Source of the DNA: Planctomycetaceae bacterium | GTDB taxonomy: Bacteria > Planctomycetota > Planctomycetia > Pirellulales > Thermoguttaceae | Direction of reading: 5' to 3' | DNA: 7,506 nucleotides | NCBI GenBank assembly: GCA_031261125.1 | Contig: JAISJZ010000028.1 | Span: 1 to 7,506, forward strand | Shown here: positions 5,688 through 7,506 of the stretch, piece after piece | Layout: every line of letters begins with the position of its first letter | How positions within the stretch are numbered: the stretch's first letter is position 1 | Notes under the pieces: generated by a model | What the model was told of the DNA's origin: nothing | What the model saw: the letters and a program-made list of their open reading frames with translations, nothing else | The model's database searches: none | Program-made: the position numbers and the translations under genes

Positions 5688-5700
5688 TGATTCATTCTTA

Positions 5701-6150
5701 ATGTCGGACGTAATTCTTTTCACGGACGGTGCGTGCAGCGGCAATCCCGGTCCCGGCGGCTGGGCGTTCATTCTGCGGCATCCGGCAACGGGCAAAGAAA
5801 TCGAACGTTCCGGCAGTGAACCGGAAACAACGAACAACCGAATGGAAATGCTTGCCGTCATCAACGCTCTGAAAACCCTCACAAGACCGGTCAGCATCGA
5901 ATTGGTAAGCGATTCGCAGTACGTTCTCAACGGCATTAAGGACTGGATGCCGAATTGGAAGCGCAACAACTGGCGGCGGAAAGAAGGCAAACAATTCAAA
6001 CCGGTCAAGAACGTTGAACTTTGGCAGGAACTTGATAAACTTCTGACGGGACATCAAGTTCAATTCACTTACGTCCGCGGACACGCCGGACACCCCGAAA
6101 ACGAACGCTGCGACCAACTGGCAGCCAAAGCATCAAAAGAATTTTCTTGA
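5701..6150 (+). CDS. rnhA: Ribonuclease HI
   Basis: A cytoplasmic endonuclease that degrades the RNA strand of RNA-DNA hybrids, for example in Okazaki primer and R-loop removal. The 149-residue protein is the usual size for single-domain bacterial RNase HI. The catalytic carboxylates are in place: D9 in FTDGACSGNPGPGGW, E49 in TTNNRMEMLAVI, D71 in LVSDSQYVLNGI and D138 in HPENERCDQLAAKA, plus the flexible-loop histidine H128 in YVRGHAGHPENER. The basic handle region (WKRNNWRRKEGKQFKPVKN) is present. I chose ATG 5701 because the family starts just before the first beta strand. An upstream in-frame TTG at 5674 would add nine residues coded by the heptamer repeats. No Shine-Dalgarno is visible. 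It is divergent from bioB and followed by the sensor gene, which has its own promoter. Confidence 0.95.
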   Translation: MSDVILFTDGACSGNPGPGGWAFILRHPATGKEIERSGSEPETTNNRMEMLAVINALKTLTRPVSIELVSDSQYVLNGIKDWMPNWKRNNWRRKEGKQFKPVKNVELWQELDKLLTGHQVQFTYVRGHAGHPENERCDQLAAKASKEFS

Positions 6151-6174
6151 CTTTCCCCAAATATAACCTATATT
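6147..6174 (+). promoter_or_regulatory. Good sigma70-type promoter for the Cache-HAMP sensor gene
   Basis: TTGACT (6147-6152) and TATATT (6169-6174), each five of six to consensus, are 16 bp apart. The -35 box overlaps the rnhA stop codon. Transcription would start near 6181, giving a leader of about 67 nt. Confidence 0.6.
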
Positions 6175-6200
6175 ACTCCCCGAGGACGTATTAACCGCAC

Positions 6201-6218
6201 ACATTTTGCGCAGAATGT
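6201..6218. promoter_or_regulatory. 18-bp near-perfect palindrome, candidate operator
   Basis: ACATTTTGCGCAGAATGT is symmetric about 6209/6210 with a single non-complementary pair (6206/6213). There is no loop, so a dimeric protein-binding site fits better than an RNA hairpin. It sits 20-38 bp downstream of the predicted transcription start of the sensor gene. Confidence 0.5.
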
Positions 6219-6247
6219 CTTTTCCCTAAACATTTCCCCCGCCAACA

Positions 6248-7426
6248 ATGAAACGCTTTCACGGTATCCAAGCGAAAATTCTGTTCCGCGTTATCATTAT
6301 GACGATTGCGTTGGTTATCATAACGTTGTCCTATTCGACCTACTCGTTTCGTTCATACGTTCAGCAAACAGCGAATAAAGACATTCAGGCGGCAGCGCAG
6401 GACATTATCAGCGAAGTGAAAATGCTTCAGAACCTTGCGCTGGAACAAGCCCAAGCGTTATCTTTCAAAAAGGAAATACTCGAAGGCATCCAAAAGAACG
6501 ACCGCGACGTGCTGTTCAAAATTTGCGGCGATTATCAATCCGGGCGGAAAGCGGACTCATTTACGATTTGTGATGCGGCGGGAACGATTGTTCTGCGTTC
6601 ACGGGATAGGGCGAAGTTCGGCGACTCGCAAGCCGATTTGGATACCGTCAAAGCCGCAATGTCCGGCAAAGCAGCCGTTCAGTATTCGACAACAAAAGGA
6701 ATTCCGCTATCCATTCGGGCTGCCGCTCCGGTGTTTGATGCCGATAACAAAGTTGCCGGTATAGTAGCAAGCAATTTCCGCCTTGATGTGCCGGAATGGT
6801 GTGAACACTTAAAAAAGCGTTATCACGTTGAGAATACCACCTTTGTCGGCAAAATGCGGGTGATGACCACGCTGGTCAAGGATGACGGACAACTCGCCAT
6901 CGGTACCGAGTTAGCCGACCCGAATGTGATTAAAACCATTTTTGAGGAAAAGAAGGACTATCCCGGAGAATCAAAAGTGCTGGGACGGCAGATGAAGGTC
7001 TATTATTATCCGATTGTCGAAAAAGGGGAAACGATTGCTATCCTCTTCGCCGGTCTGCCGATTGATGAAGCAAATCAACTCGTTACGAAAAATTTTTACG
7101 AAAACCTGCTCATCGCTGCTGTGGTGATGGTTGTGTTCGTCTTTATGCTCATCATCAACTCGCGGGCAATCGTCAATCCGATTCGGCAAATCGCCGTTGC
7201 CGCCAAAGAATTAGCCGACGGAAAACTGGATATTGAACTTGATGTCCGTACCGGCGATGAAACGCAGATGCTTGCGGAGGATTTTATCAATATGGCGGCA
7301 ACGCTCAAAGCAAAAGTCAATGTTGCGAAACAAATTGCCGGCGGCGACCTGACGATTTGGGTACCGCTCTCCTCGGAAGAGGACGAAAGGGGTGGATGGC
7401 ATTATTTAGGCCAAAAAAGTGTTTGA
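6248..7426 (+). CDS. Methyl-accepting chemotaxis-type sensor, truncated: double Cache and HAMP without a signalling domain
   Basis: An inner-membrane sensor of 392 residues. TM1 covers about residues 12-30. The extracytoplasmic part (35-280) looks like a double Cache domain, with a membrane-distal module (SFTICDAAGTIVLRSR...IRAAAPVFDADNKVAGIVASNF) and a second module (TTFVGKMRVMTTLVKDDGQLAIG...KVYYYPIVEKGETIAILFAGLPI) that together would bind a small ligand. TM2 is about 286-304 (LLIAAVVMVVFVFMLIINS). A HAMP domain follows (about 305-355: NPIRQIAVAAKELADGKLDIEL...DETQMLAEDFINMA). A second HAMP begins (VAKQIAGGDLTIWVPLSSEEDE) but the protein departs from the pattern after residue 382 and stops ten residues later. 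The expected MCP signalling domain is missing, and neither other frame stays open past 7437. It may be an insertion- or deletion-broken gene. ATG 6248 has no Shine-Dalgarno. Confidence 0.85.
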   Translation: MKRFHGIQAKILFRVIIMTIALVIITLSYSTYSFRSYVQQTANKDIQAAAQDIISEVKMLQNLALEQAQALSFKKEILEGIQKNDRDVLFKICGDYQSGRKADSFTICDAAGTIVLRSRDRAKFGDSQADLDTVKAAMSGKAAVQYSTTKGIPLSIRAAAPVFDADNKVAGIVASNFRLDVPEWCEHLKKRYHVENTTFVGKMRVMTTLVKDDGQLAIGTELADPNVIKTIFEEKKDYPGESKVLGRQMKVYYYPIVEKGETIAILFAGLPIDEANQLVTKNFYENLLIAAVVMVVFVFMLIINSRAIVNPIRQIAVAAKELADGKLDIELDVRTGDETQMLAEDFINMAATLKAKVNVAKQIAGGDLTIWVPLSSEEDERGGWHYLGQKSV

Positions 7427-7465
7427 ATAAGGTATAAACGTCCGAAAGGTTGAGGGTTAAAATTG

Positions 7466-7488
7466 CCTTGACCGACCATCGGTCAGGG
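7466..7488. other. 10-bp hairpin downstream of the truncated sensor gene
   Basis: CCTTGACCGA (7466-7475) pairs with TCGGTCAGGG (7479-7488), with one T-G pair and a 3-nt loop. No T-run follows on the plus strand; on the minus strand CAATTTTAA follows. It might terminate a minus-strand gene beyond the right edge, or belong to an inserted element. The rest of 7427-7506 shows nothing recognisable. Confidence 0.5.
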
Positions 7489-7506
7489 AGTAAAATATTT
7501 CCGTTC

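Larger units (their letters stand above)
5603..5690. repeat. Heptamer-type repeat tract spanning the bioB N-terminus and the bioB/rnhA intergenic region
   Basis: The core is 3.6 perfect copies of TTGTTCC at 5660-5684. To the left are degenerate units such as GACAACG, GACAATA, GGGACAATG and TTGACAATGGG back to about 5603, so the tract enters the first dozen codons of bioB. Short tandem 7-bp repeats of this kind occur scattered in some bacterial genomes, notably cyanobacteria; whether they recur elsewhere in this genome cannot be seen here. Confidence 0.75.

Noticed and set aside
5674..5700. TTG at 5674 as the rnhA start
   Set aside because: The extra nine residues are coded by heptamer repeats and lie outside the normal RNase HI fold; ATG 5701 gives the family length.
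7410..7440. Group II intron 5' end (GTGTTTGAA...) as the cause of the chemoreceptor break
   Set aside because: It departs from the GTGYG start consensus and no intron domain can be identified in the 80 bases available.

Overview
The window looks like a chromosomal segment of a Planctomycetota-type bacterium, perhaps an anaerobic one. This is inference: no rRNA or other marker gene is present. The pointers are a Gfo/Idh/MocA oxidoreductase of the kind expanded in that phylum, a fusion of BRCT, MerR-type helix-turn-helix and TPR domains, an Rpn-type PD-(D/E)XK nuclease with tandem-repeat arginine/glutamate tail, and the absence of a recognisable Shine-Dalgarno sequence before any of the seven full-length starts. 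Base composition is fairly even and genes occur singly or in pairs on both strands.

Layout, left to right. (1) 1-1167: a minus-strand Rpn-family nuclease/transposase-like gene (130-1095). Its promoter, leader and first 12 codons recur, identical over 109 bp, at the left edge, so a second tandem copy runs off the window. (2) 1168-1337: an intergenic stretch with a plus-strand terminator that has no gene to terminate, and a 76-bp imperfect palindrome. (3) 1338-2540: a minus-strand NAD(P)-dependent oxidoreductase. (4) 2541-2675: a divergent intergenic region with a UUCG-type hairpin and a perfect -10 box placed so that the next mRNA could be leaderless. (5) 2676-4684: a translationally coupled plus-strand pair, a membrane-anchored highly acidic repeat protein and a BRCT-MerR-TPR protein. 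This is the least conventional part of the window. (6) 4673-5638: bioB on the minus strand, convergent with and overlapping the previous gene by 12 bp. (7) 5639-5700: a short divergent region full of 7-bp ACAA/TTGT-type repeats that look like they form promoters on both strands. (8) 5701-6150: rnhA. (9) 6248-7426: the sensor half of a methyl-accepting chemotaxis-type protein (TM, double Cache, TM, HAMP), with a strong-looking promoter and an 18-bp near-palindrome upstream. It is cut off inside a second HAMP, before any signalling domain. (10) 7427-7506: no recognisable gene, one hairpin.

Functionally the genes do not form one pathway: biotin synthesis, RNA-DNA hybrid removal, sugar-type oxidoreduction and sensing sit side by side. 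The one plausible two-component unit is the acidic membrane protein with the BRCT-MerR-TPR protein. The 4-bp stop/start overlap suggests they are made together, but what they do is unknown.
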